Below are positions 21,701 to 46,019 of a stretch of DNA of 64,000 nt, piece by piece (the stretch's first letter is position 1; each line of letters opens with the position of its first letter). A program made the translations under genes and the position numbers. The notes beneath the pieces were generated by a model. That model did not search any database. It was not told the DNA's origin and saw only the letters and a list, made by a program, of their open reading frames with translations. The DNA lies in assembly GCF_024679245.1 (NCBI RefSeq), contig NC_090180.1, positions 12,561,507-12,625,506 of the forward strand, read 5' to 3'. This DNA is from Pseudorasbora parva (lineage: Eukaryota; Chordata; Actinopteri; Cypriniformes; Gobionidae).

Positions 21701-24700
21701 GTACTAGGAGGCTCCACCTTCTTTCACATGAAAATCTTCTCTGGTTTATTTCTCCTCTTCATTCCTTCGAGTGAAACATGCACACTGGAGAGCCGCTTTA
21801 TAGTATAAAATTAAGTTGTACTTCTGATGAAACGAGACACTGACACTGTTTTTCATGTTTAATACGGTAAAGCTGCTTGATTTTAAGCAATCTGACTTGC
21901 ACATGTTTTGCACATTTTGCACTCACTTATTAATAAAAAAAATTTTTTTAAAAAAGATTTTAATTAATAGAGCTTTTGACATACCAAAAACATTGCCAGT
22001 GCAGAGTAGATTTGGAGTCTCCCATAGCCTAGAGAAACAACCAGAAGTTAATCTGAGGCACACAAAATAATCTAATATGTGATATAATGGGGACTTACTT
22101 GGTGGTGTGTAGAGTGGATGGTTGATATAATATGCCTGCCATGATGCAAACCCCCAGTAGTATAGACAAAGCTAAAGAAATTACATTTTACATTTGTGTA
22201 AGGATCATACAATACACAGTAACTGCTCAAAGATTAATAGCTGACTTTATTTTAAAGGAAGACCTTAATTGTATACTGTAGCTATGTTTTACTTCATTTA
22301 AGCTCTCATTTGCATGGTTAGCATTCACACGTGCAGGCAATATTTTGAACGACTCTTCCATATGGACAAACCAGATGGATTCCCAGTGTGTAAGAAAGAT
22401 ACTGTAGGGGCATCATTTAAACCAGCAAGACGACACTTAATGGAAAGCAGCCAAATGTCCCCCCTTAAGCTCCTCAACGCTTCACTGACACCACCGAACT
22501 AATGCCAATGTCATAAGCACTTCAGACACATTAGCTAATGTGCCAAGACAGGAAAGATTGTAACAATAAGACTTTTGGAAATCATGCCGTCTTATTTTGT
22601 AGTGCTTAAAAACAGCAAGGGTCATATTAAAAACAGAGACAAAAAGTAAAAAATCATGAATATATTACATGAAAAATACAGACATAAACATACCAGCATG
22701 ATGGTGCGTAAAGGTAACGTTCCGTCAGAAAAGCGATGGATAAAAATAGTTTCCACAAGCCTCTTAATGTAATGAAGAGAGTGGCACCAGCAAGCCAGCC
22801 TGTATCAGCAAGGTCACATATAAACCACTAGCAAACTGTTTGCCACACGTTTGGTAAATTATTCATCAATTATTTTCACAGATTAAATGAAAATGTGTTT
22901 CATGCGGTAGCATCTAGAGTCAAAAATACACCACTGAACCAACCTAAATACATAACAAAACTAAATTTAAGTGTGATAAATGTTCTGTTTGCCAGCGTTC
23001 ATCAATGAACAAGATTTTTCACTCTGAACTTACTTGACAACTTTCAATGGGCTTTGGGTGTAGTCGTACTCAGGCCCGTAGATGTATGGAAGCCGATAGT
23101 AGAACAGCAGGTAAATGAAAAGCGGCCCAAGACACTCTGCCAGAAATACCTACAATCAGCCCCCCCCAAAAAAACATTACAGGCATGCACACAATATGAA
23201 TTGCTAATGTCTAAATAAGTGTGCATCAGATTTACCATAGTCCAGCCTAACTGTGGGCCGAGGTCCTGGAAGAACATTGTTGCGGTCATGCCAACCGGTA
23301 GATCCTCCAGCACATCATCATCACTGAGGGCTTTTCCCTCTGACAATCAATCATGGCAGTCATAACATAAAGAAATATCAAGAGAAATGCACCTAAGTTT
23401 AGGTATTATAAAAACAACATGTTCCTAAATAATGCGTATATATAAGCAGCTTTAGTTTTTTAATAAAAGTGTTTCTCACTCTCGCCTTCTCCAGTGTGAA
23501 ATGATGCCTGACATTCTGGCCAGAGAAATGCAGACGTGCACATGTGTGCCACAGCTGTTGCAGATCTGAGATTGCAAAAGCATCTGGCTACTGTATTGGG
23601 CTTTAATTCTTATACATATTCTTTTATTTTACCTTCTCCTTTGAAGGTTTGGTGGAGTTCAGTGCATTTACGGCTTTGATAGAACTTTCAAAAACTTTCA
23701 AGATTTTGCAATGCTGGTAAACAAAGGATGTCGAATAGAATAGAATAGAATAGAATAGAATAGAATAGAATAGAATAGAATAGAATAGAATAGAATAGAA
23801 TAGAATAGAATAGAACATATTCAACAAAAGATAAAAAGTATGTTTACCAGGATGCAGCTTCAGTGCCTGTCTTGATGGATAAAACTTGGGATCTGCAGGG
23901 ATTTCAAGAATTGTAATATTTACAACAGCTTTGTCATAATACTACATATATGTAAGCATCAGATTTAGTCTTTGCCTGTTTAACCTCCTGGGTGCCACTG
24001 TCCATGTATGAGGACATTATATTTGAGTGAATTTTTCTGACACCATACATGTCACCGGTTTAAGTCTGGATGTCCTGTAAAGAGCACTCTTATAGAAATA
24101 TTATAATATTTCATAAGATTTTCTAGTTATCATTTAAATCTGACTAATTGTTTGTTATAAATCAACATCTTAGGAAAATGTTATGGGGTTTATAATCAAA
24201 ATATGACTTAAAAAACAGGGCATCGATTTCATACATGTCTACTATAGAGGACACCGTGCTGGACTTAAATCATGTTTATCAGACACATCAAGTGAATAGG
24301 GAAATAAATTACATATCAATAGTCCTATAAAATCTTACATATTATTATGAAAATATAGCCAACTATTACTCCACTTAATTTTTCTTTACATGCTGCTCCA
24401 AGAATACATTAATATGTAAAATTAGAGACAGTGTATAGATATTAGCCACATATTGCATACAGTAAAATGGCATATCAATTTGTTCCTTTATATCTTTCAT
24501 AACATATGGTTGAGAATCATCTTAAAACAAAGTTTGCTTAAAAAAATTCATGTCCTGGTGTCCACTTATGAGGACGTGGCATAACAAATAAATAAAATAT
24601 ATTTTTTTCAAAATGTTTCTTATGCTCTGAACAATGTAATGAGATGAAAAAAAATACTAAAAAAAAAAAAAATCTGGGTCTTAGGAGGATAAGAACCAAA

Positions 24701-27231
24701 ATCACTTACAAATTTTGTGCAACAATGTCTTGATCTCTGCGATTGTGGCGTTGGGCTCCACCTGAGAAAGTTCAAGAAATGAAACAAAGGGACATATTGT
24801 TTCCTTAAATATGATTTGAGACCCAATTCCAGTGATGTATATACACACTACTGGAAAAGAAAAACAACTAATAAAATAAAATATTTTTATTTGATGAAAA
24901 AACTTTACACAGAAATGTGAAACATTTACTTTTCAACTACTAGAGTAGTACAAGTAATACAAGTAGTACTACAGTGACTAAATTGGAAATAAAAATAAAA
25001 ATAATTGAAATATAAAAAATAAAAAAACGAATCAAAATTGAACAAACGAACAAAATAACAATATAAAAATACAATTAGACAATATAAAAATAAAAAGTAT
25101 TTCAAAATAATAATAACTAAGTATATGTATACTATTAAAACAACACAACTCAATGCAAACACTAGCACTAAGGTGCGCAAGCCAACGCACCTTATCCAGG
25201 TAGCAGAGTTGCGCCTTGCTCTTGGGGTCCAGGATCTCCACCTCAAAAAAGACATAATTCTTATCCTTGGTGACACCAGCTTTCAGGCCGTGCGCACACC
25301 TGGCCTTTATGAAATGGGCTACGGTGAAGAGATTCCTTAAGTCCACACATTCCATGATGCCTGCTGAGGGCTGAAGTTGAGCCCTGATTTTGGTAGTTTG
25401 TGTACTGATGCGGGGGGAACGATCGGACAGTCAAGTGGTAAGAGATGGCATGCTCATGATGACCTCACTGGCATATCGAGTTGAGTATCACAGAGTATCT
25501 TGTTGACATAGTTGCATAATTTTGCTCAGGTTACCGCATTTTGAGATTCCAAACGCTATCAATCACGCATGACTTTTTATTTCCAGAAGACAGGGCCTGG
25601 GGTATTTTATTTGGAGTATTTGAGCTGTGTCTGCAGAAATATGTCTCTGCAGGCACATGCACACGGGCGGCCGCCAGCGAAGAGACGTGAGGGGCATGTC
25701 TTGGATTTGGAGCTACAAGCTGGTCTAAATTTGTCTCTGACGGTGAGGGGCAATTCATCAGCCCCGCTGCACCGCTGAACTCCAATAACACGGCCAACTA
25801 TCATATCATCAAGTGCTTTGAGCTTAATCCTTCTGGTAAGGGGAGACGGCCCCCCCGTCAAGCTTTAATCATATATGGACTTTCATTGATATTCTAGCCT
25901 TGATTATCAGCTTTAAGTATGAAGAAAAATACAGAGCACAGCACTGAGATATCAGCCCTACTGTGAAAATAGATGACTACCACACACAGAGATAGACCAT
26001 GACAGAGTCCTTCTCAGGAACCCTCTTCCATATCAAATTAAAACATGTCCTGATACATAATAATAATCATTTTAAGTATTGTTTTAATCATTCATTTTCA
26101 AATAGATAATGCTTATTTATTACATATCAACACAGAGTTAAGGTAGAGATAGAGTTGAATAGAGATCACCTAACAATAAGGATCATTTGTTTTGGTATTT
26201 TTGTCTGATAACTGATAAATGACTATAATTTTAAAGTTATTTCTGCTGCAATGCTAACTAAATAATCTACATCAATGCTACATCATATAAATAATAATTA
26301 GTTAATGCTTTAGTTAACGAACTAACAATGAACAACATATTTTTACAGAATTTATTAGTCTTTGTTAATGATAATTAATAAAAAATTGCATCTTAATTCA
26401 CAGAGCATTAAATAATGTTAAAATACAATTTGATATTAATAAAAAAATGTAAATATAAAAAGTTAAAAGCTGTAGAGATGCAGGTCATTGTTAACTAATG
26501 TAACAAACTAATGTTAAAACATTATTGTAAAGTGTTATTATAATAATAATAATAATAATAATTCTTATTATTAAGCTTACATGGAATTTCTTGAACATTT
26601 CTGTTAAGTATCAATAGCTTTAAAAAGTCAAATATTTTAGGTAAACAACATATTAAAATATTTTCAAAGAGTTTTAAAAAGTTTTAAAAAATGTGGCAAA
26701 ATCAAAGATTTTTGATATCATTTTTTAAATAAAACTATTACACATTTTGCTTTTCATTATGAAATTCATTAATATTTAATTTAGCACCCTATTTATTAGT
26801 GTTGTTATTCTTTAGAGATAGAGACCCATATCAAGTCATACATTGTAGACCTGACACTGATAGGGTCTGAGAATATCAGTAAAATATTGGATAACTTTAG
26901 TACATCTAACTGTAATTGTTCTAATAATTATATTATTTAATTGTATTGTAGTCACAGGGACACATATGCCACACAAAAACAGTTCATTAAATGCAGAAAT
27001 ATCCATTGCATCCAGATATGTAAATGTTTCCATTTAAAACAGAACATCTCTGAGGGAGAAAAATAAAGCCAAAATGGAATTCAAGCGAATTACCTCAAAA
27101 TAGGCAACTCTATTAATGACTCCATGTCTCTTCCAGTCCTCCAGGTGAAATCCATGCCACACAATTGATTCCCAGCCTCTGAAAGAATCAGTGTTTTCAT
27201 CCAGCATGTCCATGTGAGCAGAACAGGCCAT
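15774..27231 (-). CDS. Trans-2,3-enoyl-CoA reductase-like protein (TECR/TECRL family), complete, 13 coding exons
   Basis: Coding exons in transcript order: 27094-27231, 25191-25241, 24710-24761, 23848-23892, 23236-23339, 23034-23149, 22694-22799, 22099-22171, 21985-22028, 18365-18422, 17988-18076, 17745-17790, 15774-15901 (stop TAG 15774-15776). All introns are GT-AG and all phases join: 349 residues, no stop. Residues about 47-130 match the ubiquitin-like N-terminal part ([37 protein letters not shown]). The membrane-embedded reductase region follows ([43 protein letters not shown]). The C-terminal domain has [10 protein letters not shown] and SCPNYTYE, the latter holding the tyrosine region reported as catalytic in TECR. 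The family reduces trans-2-enoyl-CoA with NADPH in ER very-long-chain fatty-acid elongation. [10 protein letters not shown] is closer to TECRL, while the middle is closer to TECR, so a fish-specific TECRL paralogue is likely. The first exon's 46 residues resemble neither human protein; that start is the least certain part. Confidence 0.93.
16032..16687. mobile_element. Degraded MITE of the GGGATAGCTCACCC family
   Basis: The left end GAAGGGATAGCTCACCCAAA is mirrored by TTGGTTGAACTATCCCTTTA at the right end, and the interior has a long inverted repeat (around 16170-16290 against 16430-16560). It lies in the last intron of the tecr-like gene. Confidence 0.75.
16690..16800 (-). repeat. Fragment of the hAT-type non-autonomous element, reverse orientation
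   Basis: Contains CTTTTATTCCGCAAGAATGC, GATCAAAAGTGACAGTAAAG and ATAATGTTACAAAATATTT, the right-hand interior of the same family seen at 6555-7064, next to the MITE that ends at 16687. Confidence 0.55.
17078..17616. mobile_element. TTAA-flanked, almost wholly palindromic element
   Basis: Starts TTAACTAAAACGAGTGGATA and ends with its inverse, bounded by TTAA. A second inner pair of arms (about 17322-17400 and 17470-17560) is also inverted: AGTACTTCGACTCGGCGGAG on the left and GAGTCGAAGTACTCTC on the right. Nearly half the element can pair with the other half. It lies in the last intron of the tecr-like gene. Confidence 0.85.
18903..19765. mobile_element. TTAA-flanked MITE
   Basis: Left end TTAAAGTTCCCATGGCATGA and right end CATGCCATGGGACCTTTAA are inverted repeats with TTAA on each side. 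The interior includes TTTTATGAGGTTTTTCAACA and CTTTGCCCGCCCAG, typical of a widespread cyprinid element. It sits in the tecr-like intron 18423-21984. Confidence 0.85.
19840..21600 (+). mobile_element. Decayed DIRS-type (tyrosine recombinase) retrotransposon
   Basis: The plus strand of a tecr-like intron holds broken pieces of a DIRS polyprotein in the right order. The end of the reverse transcriptase/RNase H region is at about 20470-20590 ([16 protein letters not shown], then a LSQAG-like and PRPKIW stretch). An SAM-like N-terminal recombinase region is at about 20640-20900 ([40 protein letters not shown]). The catalytic region follows at about 21320-21530 ([23 protein letters not shown], a QSVVCLFW strand). 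Frame changes and stops interrupt every part, so it cannot be active. Element ends are not resolved; the limits are approximate. Confidence 0.75.
23733..23815. repeat. Pentanucleotide microsatellite (TAGAA)n
   Basis: About 16 perfect copies of a 5-base unit in the tecr-like intron 23340-23847. Confidence 0.95.
23960..24570. repeat. Degraded interspersed repeat with mirrored ATGAGGACA ends
   Basis: CCACTGTCCATGTATGAGGACA near the left and GGTGTCCACTTATGAGGACG near the right bracket about 600 AT-rich bases in the tecr-like intron 23893-24709. The similarity is direct rather than inverted, so the element class is unclear. Confidence 0.3.
26270..26560. repeat. Interspersed TTAACTAATG-type repeat plus short (AAT)n
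   Basis: Matches a familiar fish repeat by phrases such as TTAGTTAATGCTTTAGTTAA, ACTAACAATGAACAA and TTATTGTAAAGTGTTA, followed by a short AAT run at about 26540-26562. It lies in the first tecr-like intron (25242-27093), whose remaining sequence shows no gene. Confidence 0.6.
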
Positions 27232-28155
27232 ACTTCTTCATATGTAACCCTGACTTGCCTTCGTTGAGTGAGATGTTATCAGTCCACAAACTATCTTCTG
27301 CTGAATCCTAATGAGGATGTCAAATAGAGAGGAAGTGCTCTCAACTGCTGGAAATAAATAGACAGTTGTCTCCAGTGATCAATACAGTGGATAATTAGCC
27401 ATAGAACCAGGCATACATCAGGAGGTGCTGAGGATGGGACAACTGCGCTAATTACGCTGACTGACAGAACAGTGTGCAGGAAGCAGAGAGTAAATGCTGT
27501 TGTAATTGGAAGTAATGGGTGAGTTTCTTTCATAATGAGCGAGCGATGAGTTCAGTCAGACAACACAGGGGTTTTGTTACACAATTTTCCAGGCTTGCTA
27601 AAAAGTCCGATGATGTCCCAGAGAGAATTTTTATAAAGTCATTGTACAGTTTATATAATCAATTTTATACCGTTTTTCACCGCTAGGAGGCAGCACTCAC
27701 TCTCTTTCCAAAGAACTCATGTTTCTCATGCTGTTCTTTCTCGAGACAGACTACTAAAATTCCTAAAATAATTAGCAGTTTTTAGCCATTAATTCCCTAG
27801 GGAATCTTTAATGGGTTTTTACAATGGCGGTTTTGGATTTATGGTTAACATCACTTGAAGAGAATGGTATGTTTTTCTACAACAGCCCACATTTCAGTCA
27901 TACAAATGAATTTTGAATTAGCTGTGAGAAAGAAACATTGCATTGTAAGCTACATTGCTAACACTTGTTGGCTATAAGAACGAAAGTTCTCGGATTCCTC
28001 AAACACGCATTAGTCTTAGCTTAAAAAAAATGATTAAAATTAATTCTTGAAAACGTTTGTAACTAACATAATGTAGAACACATTAAAAAAATAAGGAGAC
28101 TTCAGGAACGGGTTAATTAACATTGAATTGAATACCAGTGGAACTAACATCTGGT

Positions 28156-28307
<152 letters not shown>

Positions 28308-28837
28308 AAAATAAAGTAAATGCTTCTTCATTGCCAGACGGATTTGAAGAGGGAAATTAGAAGAGGGGAATTATTTTAACATAATAAATGAGAGGACCTG
28401 TCTGGGCTGATTGTAGATCAGAAACAGCCTTTTCCCCAGTGGAGATGTTTGTCCGGCTATTTGCATTTAGAGATAAAATGCAGATGCTTGTGAAACCTTG
28501 ATACATGAGATTTAATCTGTGATTCTTACTGACCTTCATTTCCATGACCAAAGGGGATGAGAACATTGAGATATGCTGAAGATGATTTAGGGCAGCTCTG
28601 GGCTGTTATAGCTGGAAGGGCATGCTCTCTTGAGTCAACAACTGGAATCCTGAATCTTGAAAAGAGTTAATGAGACAGGCTCACTATTTTTAGCTATTAA
28701 CAGTTGCATTTTATGGTCATTTATCTGAAAAATTCCCATAACACACGCACAAACCTCATACTGGATGTTGTTATTAACTTATAACAAATCACTCAAATCT
28801 AGCTAATATATATAGCAATTTAAGGACTAAGTAGCAT

Positions 28838-29390
28838 TTAAAGGTTTTCGTTCACCCAATAAAGGAAAATTCTGTCATTAATTACTATTTCTAATATCAT
28901 TCAACACCAGTAAGACCTTCGTTCATCTTTAGAACACAAATTAAGGTATTTTTGTTGAAATCCAATGGCTCAGAAATGCCTTCATTGACACCAATGTCAT
29001 TTCCTCTCTCAAGACCCATAATCATGTAATCATGAATCGATACACTGATTCATAAAATTCGAAACTTGGTTTTGAAATCGGCCCATCACAATATAAATCG
29101 TTATTTAGTTGTTGTTGTTTGCGCACAAAAACTATTCTTGCCACTTCATAAAATTATTGTAGAGCCGCTGTAGTGAGATGGACATTGTAAGGACGTCTTT
29201 AGTGCCTTTTATGAGTCTTGAGAGAGGAAATGACATTGGTGTCAATGAAGGCCTTTCTGAGCCATCGGATTTCAACAAAAATATCTTAATTTGTGTTCAG
29301 AAGATGAACGGAGGTCTTATGGGTGTCGAACGATATGAGGGTGAGTAATTTATGACAGAATTTTCATTTTTGGGTGAACTAACCCTTTAA
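28838..29390. mobile_element. TTAA-flanked MITE
   Basis: Ends TTAAAGGTTTTCGTTCACCC and GGGTGAACTAACCCTTTAA. The subterminal CCAGTAAGACCTTCGTTCAT and its inverse ACGGAGGTCTTATGGG are also paired. Same family as 12710-13432. Confidence 0.85.
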
Positions 29391-29439
29391 TTCAAGTGGT
29401 TAATAAATTGGGATATATTGTATGTGTGTAGCTCAGGTA

Positions 29440-29703
29440 AACCTATGGGGACAAGGCATCCCCACAAATATGGCAATACCAGAAATCTTTGGTCTAGTGG
29501 GGACATTTTTGGTCCAATGAGGAACCAGCTTAAATCATACTAAATTATGTTTTTTTTTAAATGTAATGTTATCTGTGAGGGTTGTGTTTAGAGGTAGAGT
29601 TAGTGGATAGGACACACAGTTTGTACAGTATACAAATCCTTATGTCTATGAAAAGTCCCCATAAAACATAAAAACCCAACGTGTGTGTGTGTGTGTGTGT
29701 GTA
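29440..29703. repeat. GGGGACA-type interspersed repeat ending in (GT)n
   Basis: Carries ACAGTTTGTACAGTATACAA and a CCCCATAAAACA stretch, ending at 29681-29702 in a GT run. The same family appears in a different state at 63725-64000. The following 29704-30590 is C/T-rich in part and has open frames but no recognisable gene. Confidence 0.6.
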
Positions 29704-30584
29704 TTAAACCTTATTAAATCAAAAGATTGTATAAGAAATGGCTGCGCACAGTTATTGACCACATTTTCGACTTCACTCAATATTGTTTATATGCAGCTAG
29801 TAAACGCACATTCTGAGATGTCACATGTGACTAATTTCATCATGTCTAATGTTTTCAGACCCAGTCACTCTGACACTCCACCTGAGAGCTGAGTCAACTT
29901 CATATGCCTGCAACACCCACAGCCCTTCTGTTCGCACACAAGAACTTAAGTCCATTTACTCCATTTTTCTCGCTGTGCCTGCGCTATTCTTCTCCTGTCT
30001 TTTTTCGCTTTCTCTCTACCCCCCTTCATTTTCTTCTTCAAAGTCGCATCTCTGGCTGCCTGCTGAGAGGGGTGTTGAGAAAGTTAATTTACTGTTGGCC
30101 TTATATGCTATGCTTGGCCTGTCTCAGTCAGCACCTGCCCTGGCTTTGATACGGGGTGACAGTCTGCCCGATTCATCTGCCCAGGAGCTGTCAGTCAAAT
30201 GACCAGTCATGGGCATTGTAGTCAACACTAAGACACCCCAGAGCACCGGGCCGACCGGAGCTAGGTCACACGCGACAAATTACAAGGGAACCCTCATTAA
30301 TTTTCTCATAATAAGTTAGTGATTATATTGTCTGTCATAGAGACATCTTTAATGTGATGTGTGAATAGAACTGAATGGGCAAGTGGTGGACTGATCCAAA
30401 CTTCACCTGCATTTGTAAAAAAGATTAAGCTACGATTTCCTACAAGTAAGAGCTTTGTAATGTTTTATTTGACTGAAAAAAGCAAAAATGTACACTGAAT
30501 CAGGATTACAGTGGTGTGCTTTCACTGATAAATGAATTACAGCACCGATTTCTTGAAGGTTGTATAAAGGTGGAATAAAAAGTT

Positions 30585-30720
30585 ATTTTTAAAGGGTCAG
30601 TTCACTCTAAAATTAAAATTTATCATTTACTCACCCTAGTGTTGTACTCAGGGCCGTTTTAGCCTTTCTGGCACCCTAGGCAAGATTCATATCTTGCAAC
30701 CAAAAAAAAAAATTTTTCCT
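30585..30720. repeat. Truncated MITE end joined to another repeat
   Basis: AAAGGGTCAGTTCACTCTAA and ACTCACCCTAGTGTTG are the left end of a TTAA-family element. It stops abruptly and is replaced by GGGCCGTTTTAGCCTTTCTG, a different dispersed repeat. The following 30721-32220 is AT-rich with no recognised gene. Confidence 0.45.
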
Positions 30721-32222
30721 GGAAAATGTAATCTGAACAAGTAACACTAAATCGCACTACCAACAGTGATTAAATCTAATGATCGCTTAGCTCATATGCC
30801 AATTATTATCATTGTTATACTTTGTTCTCAAATTGTTAATATTAACAACATCAGTATTGCGTGACTGTGTGTATTTAGTGTGTATAAGTGTTATAAAAGG
30901 CTATAAATGATCCACCACCTGCAGCATCCTCACATGCGATAGCCTACCAATGCGGACTCCTTCTCTGAGTGTACAGACATGATGTAATGACACAAAGACG
31001 AACCGTCCCACGTTCGATTTTCTAGCAGAAACCCACCAGTGCCACTCGAATTATAACACATCATTACAAGCTTACAGTTGTGAATCAGGCTAAGGTAAGG
31101 AGATTGTTTTGAACACTGGCTGGTTATGTACTTGCTCAAAAATTAATTTTGGATCAATTTTTGGTACACAGAAACTTTTTGGGGATTTCTTTGCCGTTGT
31201 ATTGTCCTGTTAAATAGTAAATTCATTTTTCTTTTTCTTTTTTTAAGAGAACACCACACTTCTTACATAAAATAATTGTATGATACTAATAATTATAACT
31301 ATGTCTATATCTCTGGAATATTTGATTGTGATTGGACAGTTTAACTCAACATTAAAACTAAACCTTTTATGCTTATTTTTTTTATTAATTTGGAGGAGGG
31401 CAATGTACAGTATAGTGAGATAGTTACTGAACCCTTTCAAAATATAGAAGGATACAAGACCTGACTGTGATCCCTGTCAGGGTTTATTTCGCGATAACAT
31501 CCGTTTGGCTGCGTATTATCCCTTATATAAACGTACTTATTCTCACTCTGCTGAATAATGTTTCTCTGATTCAGGGGCCTGCAGAGATGTGTTGACTGAA
31601 GTGAAATTGTGTTCGACAAACTAGCTCTAGTTGTTTCTGAATCAGCAGATGGGAAGTGAAACAACATCACCAAATGTTCCTTAAGGGGAAAATGAATGAC
31701 TTTGTTGTAGATATTTGTCATTGAAGGTTATGAATACTGATAGATCATCCTCTGGCAATGAACTGAGTGAATCGCGTGTGTTGAGAAAACAACAGCATAT
31801 TTAGCTAGTCTGTGTGAATGTTAGAACATTCGGAATCTTCATCACTACTATCAACAGAAAACACTACTATCTTACTCCAGATATTTCCATCTGATCATCC
31901 TTTTTGACAATAAATCAAAAATTTTCTCATGCTTTTAAAATAGGAAAGACATTTTTTTTTATTGTTCTTTTTGTTATTGATGAAAATCTTTCATCAAAAG
32001 CAAAATCACAAAGTCCTTTGTGAATCTCAAATTCCCTCATTCATTATGTTTGAAAATATGATTCACAGATAATGTTATTGAATAATAGCATTTTAGAATG
32101 AACACACTAGATTTGACTACATTATTGCTGTCTGCAGTTTTGCGTGAAAGCTGGGATATGTCTGAATGCAAAGCATTTTGAAGGAAACAACTTCAAACCA
32201 TGAACACTTAATGTAACAACTA

Positions 32223-32228
32223 TTTATT
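32223..32228 (-). terminator. Candidate olfm3 polyadenylation signal AATAAA
   Basis: Minus-strand AATAAA 714 bases beyond the olfm3 stop codon. It is plausible as a 3' UTR end, but transcript evidence is needed. Confidence 0.3.
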
Positions 32229-32941
32229 GTAATTACACTGTACACTGTGAAATGTTTTCAGCATGGAATGTTTTTTCCAAATCTGTATGACATTCTTTCT
32301 TCTGTGGAACATGAAAGAATATATTTGGAGCTCATTGATGTGTGGACAAACTGTGGATATATTTCTCAACATATCTTTTTGTGTGTGTGTGTGTTTCAGA
32401 GAAGAAAGAAAACCTTACAGTTTTGGAACAATGTGAGGGTAAATTACAATTATTATTTTTTTTAGAAGTCATTAAAAAGAGTTGAAAAATATGCCTAATT
32501 TCCCTAAATATTTGACAAGCTAAAACTAAGAGATGCAGTCTGACAAATCAATATATAGTCTCCATAATAATATATATATTTTTAACTTAATATTTCCAAG
32601 TTTCTAATGGTAAGTCTATTACATTCTTTTTTGAATGGAGTATTACAGCTGAATACCACTGTTACGCACTGAAAGTTGCACAAACAACATTTACAGTAAA
32701 TAGAGCTTGAAAAGTCTGTCAGTCTGTCACTTTAATCGCGATTGTTTTATGAATGAAGGAGTGCAATGCTTACTGACATCTCCAGAGACACTAAACCTCA
32801 AACTAAGCTCATCTTCTGACTGAAATATATATATAAAATCCATTACTTCACAGCAATACCAAATGGTGATTACAGATCAATGTAACTGCAGAAAGCATCA
32901 GCAGAAAGTTTTCCCCTCACCTCAGGGTGGCTCTCTCAGGA

Positions 32942-44514
<11,573 letters not shown>

Positions 44515-44700
44515 TCTGCCTCGAGTCTCCCTCCTACGTCTCTGCTACAAGCGGATTCACTCTCCGATGTTTCAGATCGAGCTTCTTGTCAGTTTCTTGG
44601 GATCGGAGACCCTCGACAGAGCCGCTGAAAGTGCGTGCGCTGTCATCGTCGCTCTGGGAGCAGAAAAGTTTGAGAGATGTGCGAGACTCTCAGCGGATAT
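44515..44700 (-). promoter_or_regulatory. CpG-rich olfm3 5' UTR and promoter-proximal DNA
   Basis: The stretch around and just upstream of the olfm3 start codon is markedly richer in CG dinucleotides than its AT-rich surroundings (CTCGAG, TACGTC, TCGACAG, CATCGTCGC). No TATA box at a usual distance was evident, consistent with a CpG-type promoter. The transcription start is not determined. Confidence 0.5.
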
Positions 44701-44970
44701 TACATCATTATAGCATTTCAGTGCGGGGTTACTCTTTCATTATCCAAACCTAAATATTCCTACAGGAGAGAAGGCTAACTTAAGGGATAAAATCACGACT
44801 TGTATCTAGTAAAGATTACACATAACTTAAATGCATTAGTTACTCAATAGGGGTGGGAATTGTAATGACGATATTTTAAAGAAAATATATTTGGATTTTT
44901 TTTTTTTTTTACAGTGGCATATGTTATGTAAACAATTGGCCTCATGCATGAAACGCGAGTAGAACGATTT

Positions 44971-44980
44971 GTGTGTGTGT

Positions 44981-45014
<34 letters not shown>
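44971..45014. repeat. (GT)n microsatellite
   Basis: 22 dinucleotide units with one A interruption, about 450 bases upstream of the olfm3 start codon. Confidence 0.97.
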
Positions 45015-45018
<4 letters not shown>

Positions 45019-45084
45019 AGTTAAATAGCGTTCTGAAGAGAACATTAGCTTTTCAAAATGTACAAAAGAAACCCTGCTCCCTTA

Positions 45085-45530
45085 ACCTGACATGCCAGAC
45101 CCACATCAAGATGTTTGGTCTGGAAACTCACCATAGACAGGGCTCAATCTGAGGGGCGGGATAAACGGTTGTCTTTCAAACTCCCTCTGCACGCAATAGG
45201 ATAGCGCTACAACCAACCAGAGAAACGAAGGTAAAACAGAGCTTGTTGATATATTAAACATTCACCGTATCCGGTCGGCTAAACTCCGAACACATCTTTC
45301 CTTTTTAAGAATGACTTCAGTGCCGTTCTTTGTCCTTTTCTCAGAGAAAAGCTTAACTCCAAGTCTTCCAGAATCGCAGTCAAAGCTGATTCGAAAGACC
45401 GCCGTTAGCCAGTTTCTGTGTTTACTAGAAGCAGACGCAACTCGGCCGTCGTCAATATGGCCCCGCCCGCCGACTCTATACACGATGTGATTGGCCCGTC
45501 CAGGGTGCATCTAGCTTTCTAGGCTACTGC
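45085..45530. mobile_element. Probable MITE upstream of olfm3
   Basis: CATGCCAGACCCACATCAAG and GTTTGGTCTGGAAACTCACC are the left end of an element I recognise from cyprinids. GCATCTAGCTTTCTAGGCTA marks the likely right end. The interior is unusually GC-rich (GGCCCCGCCCGCC). Terminal pairing is weak. Confidence 0.45.
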
Positions 45531-46019
45531 TCCCTACCACGTGAGCAAAACATTCGAAAGTTATGTTCTTTTTGGCAAACTGATGATGACACTGCCTTTG
45601 GATGCACTGTAACATAATAATATTTTACGATTATAAATATTGTTTTTGTAACGCTAAATCATTTGTCCTGGCGCAGGGACTGGCATACCACAACGGAAGT
45701 TTTTATTTTATATTTATTTTATTTTTTTCACCCATCCAAAGATGTTAAAGGTCACGTTAAAGGGTTAGCTAACAAAACAACATTATAAATAAAAAGAATG
45801 TAATCTTTAGAAACAAGTTTCAATACAAAAAGCGTCAATTCAGGTGGCCATCTTGGTCCCTCCACCACAACGGAAGTGTTATAAGGCAACGCCAACAAGT
45901 GACGTAGGCTACCTGGCTGGCTAGGAATGTTCAATGTTTACTCTTCAGTGGTTTGCACCCGAAAGGTGAGATTTTTGTTGTTGTTTATCTTAACATTCTG
46001 ATCGTATGTGCATTAGTAG

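Noticed and set aside
25242..25355. Alternative tecr-like start at 25355 with 38 residues reading straight into VEIL
   Set aside because: The frame is open, but 25242 is preceded by a usable TTTTTTGAG acceptor. The in-phase exon 27094-27231 ends in AYFE as the family requires. Kept only as an alternative needing transcript evidence.
29849..30202. 117-residue frame between the tecr-like and olfm3 genes
   Set aside because: Composition is C/T-rich low complexity, no recognised domain and no neighbouring exons.
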